Shown: positions 26,500 to 34,776, counted from the first letter of the stretch. The stretch: 64,000 nt of DNA from Streptococcus salivarius (GCF_000785515.1 NZ_CP009913.1:1928001-1992000); one strand, 5' to 3'. Numbers and translations: made by a program. Notes: generated from the sequence alone by a model not told the origin.

Positions 26500-26532
26500 T
26501 TAATCTCCGTTCTTGTAACGTCCTACTGTCAT
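26500..26532 (-). CDS. Micro-ORF 2 of the RYKNGD array
   Basis: Encodes MTVGRYKNGD (10 residues), the shortest member, after GAGGAGCGTGACCGC. Core codons CGT TAC AAG AAC GGA GAT, five of six different from micro-ORF 3 yet the same peptide. Confidence 0.72.
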   Translation of the reverse strand: MTVGRYKNGD

Positions 26533-26598
26533 GCGGTCACGCTCCTCAGAGATGATTGGTAAAGTTATTTGTTTTGCCTACTGTTTTGTTTAGAGATC

Positions 26599-26640
26599 TT
26601 AGTCTCCGTTTTTATACCTTGAAATATTGACTCTCACCAT
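26599..26640 (-). CDS. Micro-ORF 1 of the RYKNGD array
   Basis: Encodes MVRVNISRYKNGD (13 residues). First in the transcript, about 35 bases after the likely start site, with the near-perfect ribosome site AAGGAGG 8 bases before the ATG. Core codons AGG TAT AAA AAC GGA GAC. Confidence 0.75.
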   Translation of the reverse strand: MVRVNISRYKNGD

Positions 26641-26683
26641 GGCTTTTACCTCCTTGATGAATCCTTATCTTCTTTACACTCTT

Positions 26684-26712
26684 AGTATAATGTAAACGCT
26701 TACTTTTGTCAA
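26684..26712 (-). promoter_or_regulatory. Micro-ORF array promoter with internal cre site
   Basis: Minus-strand TTGACA (26707-26712), 17-base spacer, TATACT (26684-26689). The plus-strand ATGTAAACGCTTACT (26690-26704) in the spacer matches the CcpA consensus WTGNAANCGNWNNCW at every position. A cre between -35 and -10 is a repressing arrangement, so the array should be shut off on preferred sugars. The match is seen; regulation is inferred. Confidence 0.85.
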
Positions 26713-26772
26713 TCTTTTTAACAGAAAAACGCATAATTTTTTGAAAAAAGATTTCTTTGCTACAATAGAGAT

Positions 26773-27924
26773 ATGTTAGATTTAAAAGAATACGGCATTG
26801 TCATGTGGGATGCTGAGAAAATCGCCTCTTTTCGTCGTACACTCCTGGACTGGTACGATCGAGAGAAACGAGACCTACCGTGGCGTAGAACTAAAAATCC
26901 CTACTATATCTGGGTTAGTGAAATCATGCTACAACAAACCCAGGTTCAGACTGTCATTCCCTATTACGAGCGCTTTTTAGACTGGTTCCCAACAGTTAAA
27001 GATTTGGCTGAAGCTACAGAAGAGAAGCTTCTCAAAGCTTGGGAAGGGCTAGGTTACTATTCACGTGTCCGAAACATGCAAAAGGCTGCTCAACAAATCA
27101 TGGATGACTTTAATGGTCAGTTTCCAGATACTTATGAAAACATTGCCAAACTCAAGGGCATCGGACCCTATACTGCTGGTGCTATTTCCAGCATCGCTTT
27201 TGGACTCCCAGAACCCGCTGTTGATGGTAATGTTATGCGAGTCATGGCTCGTCTCTTTGAGGTTAACTACGATATCGGAGACGCCAAAAATCGTAAGATT
27301 TTCCAAGCAATTATGGACATTTTGATTGACCCTGACCGTCCAGGTGACTTTAATCAGGCGCTTATGGACCTTGGAACTGATATCGAATCAGCTAAAAATC
27401 CGAGACCAGACGAAAGCCCAATTCGCTTTTTCTGTGCAGCCTATCTCAACGGAACTTATGATAAATACCCCATAAAATTACCTAAGAAGAAGCCTAAACC
27501 TATGCAAATTCAAGCTTTTATTATCAAAAATGAAAAGGGAGAGTTTTTGCTCGAAAAAAATGTCGAGGGACGTCTACTAGGTGGTTTCTGGTCCTTCCCT
27601 ATCATGGAAACGGACTTTATTGGTCAACAACTTAGTCTTTTTGAAAAGGACGATTGTATTCTCGAGACAGTCTCTCAAAAGGCTATTTTTGAGGAAAATT
27701 ATGCCCTCAAACCAGAGTGGACGAGCAGTTATTTTACACCTGTAAAACATACCTTCAGCCACCAAAAATGGACCATCGAGATGGTAGAAGGTAGCGTTAA
27801 TGACGACAAACTCACTACCGATAAGGAGCTATGCTGGGTAGCGGCTGAGGACTTCGACCAGTTCCCAATGGCCACACCACAGAAGAAAATGATTAAAACT
27901 TATAAAGACAGCAAAAAAGGATAG
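26773..27924 (+). CDS. mutY: A/G-specific adenine glycosylase, cluster-less type
   Basis: Removes adenine mispaired with 8-oxoguanine. Catalytic Glu lies in SEIMLQQTQV (about 54-63), the helix-hairpin-helix is LKGIGPYTAGA with catalytic Asp in VDGNVMR, and a Nudix-like C-terminal recognition domain spans about 240-383. Three of four iron-sulfur cysteines are replaced (Glu205, Pro212, Ser215; only Cys221 remains), as reported for cluster-less MutY of lactic acid bacteria. ATG lies 6 bases after TACAAT (26761-26766), so the mRNA is probably leaderless. Confidence 0.94.
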   Translation: MLDLKEYGIVMWDAEKIASFRRTLLDWYDREKRDLPWRRTKNPYYIWVSEIMLQQTQVQTVIPYYERFLDWFPTVKDLAEATEEKLLKAWEGLGYYSRVRNMQKAAQQIMDDFNGQFPDTYENIAKLKGIGPYTAGAISSIAFGLPEPAVDGNVMRVMARLFEVNYDIGDAKNRKIFQAIMDILIDPDRPGDFNQALMDLGTDIESAKNPRPDESPIRFFCAAYLNGTYDKYPIKLPKKKPKPMQIQAFIIKNEKGEFLLEKNVEGRLLGGFWSFPIMETDFIGQQLSLFEKDDCILETVSQKAIFEENYALKPEWTSSYFTPVKHTFSHQKWTIEMVEGSVNDDKLTTDKELCWVAAEDFDQFPMATPQKKMIKTYKDSKKG

Positions 27925-27945
27925 CATTGAGTGCTACCCTTTTTC
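27912..27945. terminator. Bidirectional terminator between mutY and the 41-residue peptide gene
   Basis: AAAAAGG-A-TAGCA / TGCTA-C-CCTTTTT stem with T tracts on both strands, overlapping the mutY stop and touching the stop of the minus-strand peptide gene. Confidence 0.85.
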
Positions 27946-28071
27946 TTATGCATCAAGTTTATTGTGCTTCCGACCACGCAAAGCAAGGTATACCTTTGAA
28001 AGAACTACTCCCAGAAAGATATAAAACAATTCCAAATAAGTCACATTTTTTGACATCAAAAATTCAATCAT
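27946..28071 (-). CDS. 41-residue single-span membrane peptide
   Basis: Begins MIEFLMSKNVTYLELFYIF, continues through a hydrophobic span to about residue 30 and ends with a strongly basic tail LRGRKHNKLDA. AAAAAGGAG lies 9 bases before the ATG. It is the only reading frame between the palindrome promoter at 28127-28174 and a terminator, so it is very likely a real gene. Hydrophobic helix plus cationic tail resembles small toxins, leaderless bacteriocins or membrane regulators; no family is recognised. Confidence 0.72.
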   Translation of the reverse strand: MIEFLMSKNVTYLELFYIFLGVVLSKVYLALRGRKHNKLDA

Positions 28072-28126
28072 AATACGACACTCCTTTTTAGTAAGAACTC
28101 CTGTCTCTGTTCTCAGTTATGCTTCT

Positions 28127-28174
28127 ATTATAGGTAAGAGGGTCAATAAAAAATAGTGACATAAATGTCACTAT
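28127..28174 (-). promoter_or_regulatory. Palindrome-controlled promoter 3 (ComR-box-like)
   Basis: Perfect palindrome AGTGACATAAATGTCACT (within 28153-28174), then 21 bases ending ACC and TATAAT (28127-28132). The ACC-TATAAT junction is the same as in promoter 1. Confidence 0.78.
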
Positions 28175-28182
28175 AGAGAAAA

Positions 28183-28213
28183 CAAAAAAGCCAAAACATT
28201 TAAGTTTCAGCTT
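28183..28213 (-). terminator. Terminator after the 86-residue frame
   Basis: Minus-strand AGCTGAAAC / GTTTTGGCT stem (two wobble pairs) followed by T6. Confidence 0.7.
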
Positions 28214-28221
28214 GGGAATTA

Positions 28222-28482
28222 TTAGTCTACTTTGTAGAAGAAATAACTATCATCTGTGGTGCCATAAAGCGACTGCCCACCCCAGATACGATCCTTACTT
28301 TTATCTGACTGATCATCGGCTTTCTCATTTGGCGATGACATTACAGAACCAGTCAAAGATACTCCTTTGGGTAAAAATGCTAATGTTCCACCACCAGGAC
28401 CAACTTCTTTTGGCACAAGTCCTGCTTTAAAAAAGCCATCAGTAATTTTACCATATTCAATTGCTACCTTTGCCGTATACAA
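28222..28482 (-). pseudogene. 86-residue frame, probable C-terminal remnant
   Basis: Read from a TTG without a good ribosome site, and the frame opens only a few codons further upstream after a TAA. The sequence is soluble and contains FKAGLVPKEVGPGGGTLAFL, then a Ser/Asp/Lys-rich stretch, and ends YFFYKVD. It looks like the tail of a larger protein, possibly a secreted toxin domain, rather than an intact gene; the family is not recognised. It follows the DUF6608-like gene by 20 bases and has its own terminator. Confidence 0.45.
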
Positions 28483-28502
28483 TCCTATAAATTGGAATTA
28501 AT

Positions 28503-28904
28503 TTACTTCATTGTCTCTTTCTTTTTTCTACATTTGTACACAATAAAATGGACTATACAAAATATAACGAACATAGACGTGAAATTTATCCAGATGTCCA
28601 TATACGCGGACTGAGCTAAATTTTCTCTAAAGCTCGTAGACCATACATAAAAAAATGCAAGCAAAACTGTCGGTATGTACGAAACTGCATATCTTAGAAC
28701 CATAGGCTTTATAATCAGCTCTGTAGCCAGAGCATATGCCACTACACCTATTAAAACTATGATTGCTCTGTCTATTTCGTGCCAGTTTCCGCTCGGATCC
28801 TCATATATTCCGTTATATAAATACAAAATGCTGTTTAGCACCGTTACAAATGTATATAAAACCGTATATGCGAAAATCAAATTCTTATATTTATCCTTTT
28901 TCAT
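28503..28904 (-). CDS. DUF6608-like four-helix membrane protein
   Basis: A 133-residue protein with four hydrophobic segments and basic ends (MKKDKYKN..., ...KCRKKKETMK). ATG at 28904 is chosen with GGAG ten bases upstream; an in-frame start at 28928 is less likely. Codon use differs from the rest of the window: isoleucine ATA is frequent, unlike in the housekeeping genes. This suggests acquisition from another Firmicute. Family assignment is tentative. It could be an immunity protein for the lost partner downstream. Confidence 0.6.
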   Translation of the reverse strand: MKKDKYKNLIFAYTVLYTFVTVLNSILYLYNGIYEDPSGNWHEIDRAIIVLIGVVAYALATELIIKPMVLRYAVSYIPTVLLAFFYVWSTSFRENLAQSAYMDIWINFTSMFVIFCIVHFIVYKCRKKKETMK

Positions 28905-28929
28905 TGCACTACTACTCCAGAAATTCAAA

Positions 28930-29337
28930 TTTGTTTATCTAATTATAAAATAAAGGTTAACGATTAATCAATTTAATTATATAACTAAAATTAGAAATGT
29001 TTATTCCAAATTTATTTGAGAGCTGTTCTAAGTTATTCCTTCCTTTCTAAGTTCATAGATTAGAACTTGTAACTTGCTCTTCGGATGAAAGCCTCTGCTA
29101 CCGGCCAAGGCTTAAAAAACCACCGAATAGTTCCACTTCAGCACCACCTTTGCTAGCTGACCCGACTAGCAAGTCTCATTAGTATATTAGCTACTGGTCG
29201 GGAACCCCTATCTAATATAACACTTTAGGGGGACTTTTTTGATACATCGTTAAAAACTTTTCGGAACCACTAGCATATCTGGTGGTTTTCAATAGACAAA
29301 AAAGCCGGACCTCAGTCCAGCTTTTATCTGTCTATTT
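28930..29337. other. Structured non-coding stretch, candidate ncRNA
   Basis: No credible gene. Several nested inverted repeats are present on the plus strand: AAGTTC / GAACTT (29049-29068), TTCGGATG / CACCGAA (29080-29127) enclosing AAGCCT / AGGCTT, CCCGACTAGC / GCTACTGGTCGGG (29161-29202), and CCCCTA / TAGGGG followed by GACTTTTTT (29205-29240), a good plus-strand terminator. A further hairpin AACCACTAG / CTGGTGGTT lies at 29265-29287. TTAACG-17-TATAAC near 28964 could be a plus-strand promoter. The family is not recognised. Confidence 0.5.
29298..29327 (-). terminator. Terminator after the polA unit
   Basis: Minus-strand AAAAGCTGGAC / GTCCGGCTTTTTT stem with loop TGAG, following the 38-residue gene. 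Confidence 0.88.
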
Positions 29338-29454
29338 CTACTTGGTCATAAAGTAGGTGATAATCACCAACACTGCTACGATAGCTAGAACAACGGCCAG
29401 AAATCCTAGCATGTAGCGCAAGAGAAAATAGGTAAATGGAAAATTTTCTTTCAT
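29338..29454 (-). CDS. 38-residue single-span membrane protein
   Basis: Begins MKENFPFTYFLLRYMLGF, followed by a continuous hydrophobic span (about 15-34) and the end YFMTK. The ATG is 3 bases after the polA stop, so it would be translated by coupling, and the terminator follows directly. The conserved spacing suggests a true small gene of unknown role. Confidence 0.6.
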   Translation of the reverse strand: MKENFPFTYFLLRYMLGFLAVVLAIVAVLVIITYFMTK

Positions 29455-29457
29455 GTT

Positions 29458-32097
29458 TTACTTTGCCTCATACCATGTGCGGCCGTCATTCTCATCTGCG
29501 ATGAGAGGGACAGCGAGTTCGACTGCAGCTTCCATGGTTTCTTTGACCAAGGCTTTCATCGCTACAAGTTCGTCGTTTGGCACCTCAAGGACGATTTCAT
29601 CGTGCACCTGTAGGAGCATCTTAGTTTTATAGCCACCTTCTACCAGAGCCTTATCTAGGTTAATCATAGCAATCTTGAGGATATCAGCAGCACTTCCTTG
29701 GATAGGCGAGTTGATAGCTGTACGCTCTGCGAAGTTGCGAACATTAAAGTTACGAGAATTGATATCTGGCAACTCACGACGGCGGTGGAAGAGGGTTTCT
29801 ACATAGCCCTTATCCTTGGCCTCACGAACCACATTATCCATATAGGCCTTGATACCAGGATAACGTTCAAAGTAAGTATCGATATACTCCTTGGCCTTCT
29901 TACGGCTAATGCCTAAGTTGTTGGATAGACCAAAGTCAGAAATGCCATAAACGATACCGAAGTTAACAGCCTTGGCGTTACGACGATCGTTAGGTGTGAC
30001 ATCCTCTGGCTTTTCAATACCAAAGACACGCATGGCTGTAGAGGTATGGATATCTGCCCCCTCTTTAAAGGCTGCAATCAAATGCTCATCTCCCGAAATA
30101 TGGGCAAGCACGCGCAACTCAATCTGTGAGTAATCCGAGCTTAAAAGCACTGCATCCTCAGTCGATGGGACAAAGGCCTTACGGATGAGACGACCTTGCT
30201 CCAGGCGAACCGGGATATTTTGCAGGTTGGGATCCACTGATGACAGACGTCCTGTCTGAGTTAGATCCTGCACATAACGGGTATGGATTTTACCATCCTC
30301 AAGGATATAATCCTGAAGCCCCAAGACATAGGTAGACTGAAGCTTAGTGATTTGGCGGTACTCCAAAATCTTAGCTACGATTGGAGCAATTGGTGCTAAT
30401 CGTTCAAGGACATCCACAGCTGTTGAGTAACCTGTCTTGGTTTTCTTAGTGTATTCCAAAGGTAGACCCATCTTTTCAAAGAGGATAACACCCAACTGTT
30501 TAGGCGAGTTAATATTGAACTCCTCGCCCGCCATCTCGTAGATTTCTTGGGTCAATTTGTCAATGACCACTTGGTTTTCCACTGCCATCTCGTTAAGGGT
30601 TTGTCCCTTGACCTTAATACCAGCGATTTCCATCTTAGCTAGCACATTTGCCAGTGGTAACTCCATGTCAAAGAGAAGCTCTGATTGACCGTGTTCAGCC
30701 AACTTTTCTAGCATGACCGGTTTAGCGACCTGAAGGACCTTGACTTTTTTAGCCAGGTGGCTAAGTAAGACCTCTTTTTCAGGAACCGCACGCTTAGCTC
30801 CCTTGCCATAGACCACTTCATCTGTTTCCAACGGTAGGTCCGTATAGAGACGGGCAATGGTTGACAATTCATTATCCTCAACGGTTGAGAGGAGATACTT
30901 AGCCAGACGGGCATCAAAATTAGCCGTAGGCAAGTCAATCCCTAGATGGCTCAAAAGGACCTTACTACGCTTGAAATCGTAGATATTAACAGCTTTTGAA
31001 AGAGCTGTCTGGAATGCCTCTGATTTGAGTAGGTCAGTATCTGTAGACGCATAAATCTGCTTGTCATTCCCCCAAGCAAAACCGATGATAGGTTCTGTGT
31101 GATAATTGTCACCAAGAATCTCAAAATAGAAGAAATCATCAGAACTAAAGTGACCCGCTGTCACTTGGCTAGGCTCAGTATAGGCCACATCAAAATCCTG
31201 CGGCACAGCCTCTCCACCAAGGGCATTTTTGAACTGAACAAAGCCCATCTCGTCATAGAAGGCCGCCAATTTTTCAAGGTCAGGTCCCGTAAAGGCCGTA
31301 TCATCTAGGCCAATTTCAATAGGAGACTGGGTATCAATGGTCGCCAAAGTCTTAGAAAGGAAGGCTTGATCCTTGTCGTTGATGAGATTTTCCTTCATCT
31401 TGGACTTCTTCATCTCATCAATATGCTCATAGATACCTTCAAGGGAACCGTGTTCCAAGAGGAGCTTAAGACCAGTCTTTTCACCAATCTTAGTAACTCC
31501 TGGAATATTATCGGACTTATCACCCATGAGGGCCTTGAGGTCGATGAATTGCGCTGGGGTAATCCCCATTTTCTCCATGAGGTAGTCAGGTGTGAAGGCC
31601 TCAAACTCAGCCACACCTTTCTTCGAAATCTCAACGACTGTGTTTTCGTCAGTCAGCTGAATCAAGTCTTTATCCCCTGAGACAACCGTGATTTGATAGT
31701 CTTCACTGGTGTTTTCAGCCATCTTAGCCAAGGTACCGATAATGTCGTCTGCCTCGTACTGAGCCAGGTCATAATAGGCGATACCACGTGCAGCCAACAT
31801 CTCACGAATATAAGGAAACTGCTCACGGAATTCCTCTGGAGTCTTGGCACGACCAGCCTTATAATCCGCAAACATCTCTGTACGGAAAGTTGTTTTCCCA
31901 GCATCAAAAGCTACCAAGACATGAGTCGGCTGGATTCGCTCAAGCAGGTTGTCCAACATGAGGTGGAAACCGTAAATAGCATTGGTATGAAGGCCATTAT
32001 TGTTACGAAAACGGTCAATTTGATTATAGAGTGCGAAAAAGGCACGAAAGGCAACGGATGAACCGTCAATTAGGAGTAATTTTTTCTGATTAGTCAT
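29458..32097 (-). CDS. polA: DNA polymerase I
   Basis: Gap-filling and primer-removing polymerase of 879 residues. The 5'-nuclease domain fills 1-290. The 3'-5' exonuclease domain is degenerate: the first catalytic motif reads FYFEILGD instead of FDTETD, consistent with the proofreading-deficient Pol I of streptococci. The polymerase domain has DYSQIELRVLA (motif A, about 650), RRNAKAVNFGIVYG (motif B) and LQVHDEIVLEV (motif C). Minus strand, divergent from mutS2. Confidence 0.98.
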   Translation of the reverse strand: MTNQKKLLLIDGSSVAFRAFFALYNQIDRFRNNNGLHTNAIYGFHLMLDNLLERIQPTHVLVAFDAGKTTFRTEMFADYKAGRAKTPEEFREQFPYIREMLAARGIAYYDLAQYEADDIIGTLAKMAENTSEDYQITVVSGDKDLIQLTDENTVVEISKKGVAEFEAFTPDYLMEKMGITPAQFIDLKALMGDKSDNIPGVTKIGEKTGLKLLLEHGSLEGIYEHIDEMKKSKMKENLINDKDQAFLSKTLATIDTQSPIEIGLDDTAFTGPDLEKLAAFYDEMGFVQFKNALGGEAVPQDFDVAYTEPSQVTAGHFSSDDFFYFEILGDNYHTEPIIGFAWGNDKQIYASTDTDLLKSEAFQTALSKAVNIYDFKRSKVLLSHLGIDLPTANFDARLAKYLLSTVEDNELSTIARLYTDLPLETDEVVYGKGAKRAVPEKEVLLSHLAKKVKVLQVAKPVMLEKLAEHGQSELLFDMELPLANVLAKMEIAGIKVKGQTLNEMAVENQVVIDKLTQEIYEMAGEEFNINSPKQLGVILFEKMGLPLEYTKKTKTGYSTAVDVLERLAPIAPIVAKILEYRQITKLQSTYVLGLQDYILEDGKIHTRYVQDLTQTGRLSSVDPNLQNIPVRLEQGRLIRKAFVPSTEDAVLLSSDYSQIELRVLAHISGDEHLIAAFKEGADIHTSTAMRVFGIEKPEDVTPNDRRNAKAVNFGIVYGISDFGLSNNLGISRKKAKEYIDTYFERYPGIKAYMDNVVREAKDKGYVETLFHRRRELPDINSRNFNVRNFAERTAINSPIQGSAADILKIAMINLDKALVEGGYKTKMLLQVHDEIVLEVPNDELVAMKALVKETMEAAVELAVPLIADENDGRTWYEAK

Positions 32098-32326
32098 AGG
32101 TTTATTATAGCATAGATGAGAGCATTGGTTTTGATTGAAAAACTCTTATTTTGCGGAGACTGTTTTATAAAATAGTCGTTCAAAGATAGAAACTGAAAGG
32201 AAAATTGTCCAGAGACAAGCTGTAAAAATAGTCAGTCAACAGCTGATGGCAAAAGTCCGCTCACAAAACGATCTCAGGCATTTCCCACCTCCACGCCCCA
32301 TATCCAAATATGCTATAATAGGAGCT

Positions 32327-34675
32327 ATGAACACAAAGATTTTAGACCAATTAGAATTTAACAAGGTCAAGGACCAGTTCACAGAATACCTGCAGACTGA
32401 ACAGGCTCAGGCGGAGTTACGTGACTTGGTGCCTATGACCAATCCAGAAAGAATTCAAAATCAATTTACAGAAATTCAAGAAATGGCTGAGATTTTCGTA
32501 GAGCACCATGGCTTTGCTATTGGTAGCCTGAGAGATATTTCTGAGCCCTTACGTCGCTTGGAACTGGATGCTGATCTCAATATCCAGGAGCTCATTGCCA
32601 TCAAGAAGGTGCTGCAAGCTTCGGCTGACCTTGGTCGCTTCTACGCTGACCTTGAAAATGTTGAGCTCGTCGCTCTTAAACGTCTTTTCGAAAAGATCGA
32701 GGCCTTCCCAAGTCTACAAGGAAGCCTTCAAAGTATCAATGATGGTGGTTTCATTGAGCATTTTGCTAGCCCTGAGTTACAAAATATCCGTCGTCAACTC
32801 AAATCTTGCGATGATGCCATTCGCCAGACCTTGCAAGACATTCTCAAGAAATCTGGTCACATGTTGGCTGAGAGTTTGATTGCTAGTCGTAATGGTCGTT
32901 CAGTGCTTCCTGTCAAAAATACCTACCGTAACCGTATTGCTGGGGTTGTGCATGACATCTCAAGCTCTGGAAACACAGTGTATATCGAGCCACGCGCCGT
33001 TATCCAGCTTAACGAAGAAATTACACAATTACGTGCAGACGAACGCCATGAGATGGCCCGCATCCTGCATGAACTGTCTGATCAACTCCGTCCACAAGCT
33101 GCTGCTATCGCCAACAACGCTTGGATTTTGGGCCACATGGACTTTATTCGTGGGAAATACCTCTATCTCCAGGATAAGAAGGCGGTTATTCCAAAGATTA
33201 GTGACAACCAAACACTCCAACTGCTTAACGTTCGTCACCCACTTTTGATCAATCCAGTAGCCAACGATTTGAGATTTGATGAGGACCTCACAGCCATTGT
33301 CATCACAGGTCCCAATACCGGTGGTAAAACGGTCATGCTTAAAACTCTAGGACTAGCACAACTGATGGCTCAATCTGGTCTTCCAATTTTGGCTGATAAG
33401 GGCAGTCGTGTGGCCATTTTCCAAGAGATTTTTGCGGACATCGGAGATGAACAGTCTATCGAACAGAGTTTGTCAACATTCTCTAGTCACATGACCCACA
33501 TTGTCGAGATTTTGGATGCTGCCGACAACAACAGTCTTGTCTTGGTCGATGAGCTTGGGGCTGGTACTGACCCTCAGGAAGGGGCTAGTCTAGCCATGGC
33601 AATCCTAGAGCACCTCCGTTTGAGTCAGATTAAGACCATGGCTACTACTCACTATCCTGAGCTTAAGGCCTATGGGATTGAGACGCAACATGTGGAAAAT
33701 GCTAGTATGGAGTTTGACACAGCAACTCTAAGCCCTACCTATCGTTTTATGCAGGGTGTCCCTGGTCGCTCTAACGCCTTTGAAATCGCTCGTCGCCTCG
33801 GCTTGAATGAGATTATTGTCAAGGAAGCAGAAAACCTCACGGATACTGATAGTGATGTCAACCGTATCATCGAGCAACTTGAAGCCCAAACTGTGGAAAC
33901 ACAAAAACGTCTGGAGCACATCAAGGACGTTGAGCAAGAAAACCTTAAATTCAACCGTGCGGTCAAGAAACTCTATAATGAATTCTCCCATGAGTACGAC
34001 AAGGAACTCGAAAAGGCTCAGAAAGAAATTCAAGAGATGGTGGATACAGCTTTGGCTGAGAGCGATAGTATTCTCAAAAATCTCCACGATAAGAGTCAAC
34101 TCAAGCCTCATGAAGTTATCGACGCCAAAGGAAAACTCAAGAAACTTGCCCCTCAAGTGGACCTCTCTAAGAATAAAGTCCTTCGTAAGGCCAAGAAAGA
34201 AAAGGCTGCGCGTGCCCCTCGTATCGGAGATGATATCATTGTTACCGCCTATGGTCAACGTGGTACCCTTACCAGTCAAGCCAAAAATGGTAACTGGGAA
34301 GCCCAGGTAGGTCTCATCAAGATGACACTCAAGGCGGATGAATTCACTCTTGTTCGTGCCCAAGCGGAAGCCCAACAACCTAAGAAGAAACAGATTAACG
34401 TGGTTAAAAAAGCCAAAAAGTCATCTGGCGGTCCTCGTGCCCGTCTAGACCTTCGTGGGAAACGTTACGAAGAAGCCATGCAAGAGCTTGATGCCTTTAT
34501 TGACCAAGCCCTACTTAATAACATGAGTCAGGTGGACATCATCCACGGTATTGGTACAGGTGTCATCCGTGATGCTGTTACCAAATATCTCCGCCGTCAT
34601 CGCCATGTTAAAAGTTTTGAATATGCCCCACAAAGTGCCGGTGGTTCCGGATGTACCATTGCAACCTTAGGGTAA
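32327..34675 (+). CDS. mutS2: Endonuclease/ATPase MutS2
   Basis: MutS-family protein of 782 residues without the mismatch-recognition domain. The ATPase core has Walker [15 protein letters not shown] (about 327-340) and Walker [15 protein letters not shown] coiled-coil region follows (about 500-600), and the C-terminal Smr nuclease domain (about 705-782) has [12 protein letters not shown] and [12 protein letters not shown]. Family roles are suppression of recombination and rescue of collided ribosomes. ATG at 32327 lies 7 bases after TATAAT with GGAG within the gap; a longer frame from 32246 crosses the promoter and is rejected. Confidence 0.96.
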   Translation: MNTKILDQLEFNKVKDQFTEYLQTEQAQAELRDLVPMTNPERIQNQFTEIQEMAEIFVEHHGFAIGSLRDISEPLRRLELDADLNIQELIAIKKVLQASADLGRFYADLENVELVALKRLFEKIEAFPSLQGSLQSINDGGFIEHFASPELQNIRRQLKSCDDAIRQTLQDILKKSGHMLAESLIASRNGRSVLPVKNTYRNRIAGVVHDISSSGNTVYIEPRAVIQLNEEITQLRADERHEMARILHELSDQLRPQAAAIANNAWILGHMDFIRGKYLYLQDKKAVIPKISDNQTLQLLNVRHPLLINPVANDLRFDEDLTAIVITGPNTGGKTVMLKTLGLAQLMAQSGLPILADKGSRVAIFQEIFADIGDEQSIEQSLSTFSSHMTHIVEILDAADNNSLVLVDELGAGTDPQEGASLAMAILEHLRLSQIKTMATTHYPELKAYGIETQHVENASMEFDTATLSPTYRFMQGVPGRSNAFEIARRLGLNEIIVKEAENLTDTDSDVNRIIEQLEAQTVETQKRLEHIKDVEQENLKFNRAVKKLYNEFSHEYDKELEKAQKEIQEMVDTALAESDSILKNLHDKSQLKPHEVIDAKGKLKKLAPQVDLSKNKVLRKAKKEKAARAPRIGDDIIVTAYGQRGTLTSQAKNGNWEAQVGLIKMTLKADEFTLVRAQAEAQQPKKKQINVVKKAKKSSGGPRARLDLRGKRYEEAMQELDAFIDQALLNNMSQVDIIHGIGTGVIRDAVTKYLRRHRHVKSFEYAPQSAGGSGCTIATLG

Positions 34676-34685
34676 AAATAGTTAA

Positions 34686-34717
34686 GAAAGACTGAGACCT
34701 TGTGTCCGGTCTTTTTC
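34686..34717 (+). terminator. mutS2 terminator
   Basis: AAAGACTG / CGGTCTTT-type stem with a T5 tail shortly after the mutS2 stop. Confidence 0.65.
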
Positions 34718-34739
34718 ATATCCTACCAAAACAAAGAAC

Positions 34740-34771
34740 AAAAAAGTCTCCCTTAATCAAGGAAGACTTCT
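34740..34771 (-). terminator. zapA-cvpA terminator
   Basis: Minus-strand AAGTCT-T-CCTT / AAGG-G-AGACTT stem with T6, after the cvpA stop. Confidence 0.85.
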
Positions 34772-34776
34772 ATTTT

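Noticed and set aside
28222..28482. An intact 86-residue gene starting at TTG 28482
   Set aside because: There is no ribosome site at a usable distance, the start is a rare codon, and the sequence begins abruptly in what looks like the middle of a domain; it is listed as a remnant.
29049..29240. 6S RNA, suggested by AAAGTCCCCCTAAAGTGTT on the minus strand
   Set aside because: The matching 3' closing strand (GGGACTTT) is absent on the minus strand, and the plus strand lacks the 5' half; the GGGGGACTTTTTT seen is part of a local terminator hairpin.
29049..29240. T-box leader
   Set aside because: No TGGNACCGCG T-box sequence and no downstream gene on the plus strand.
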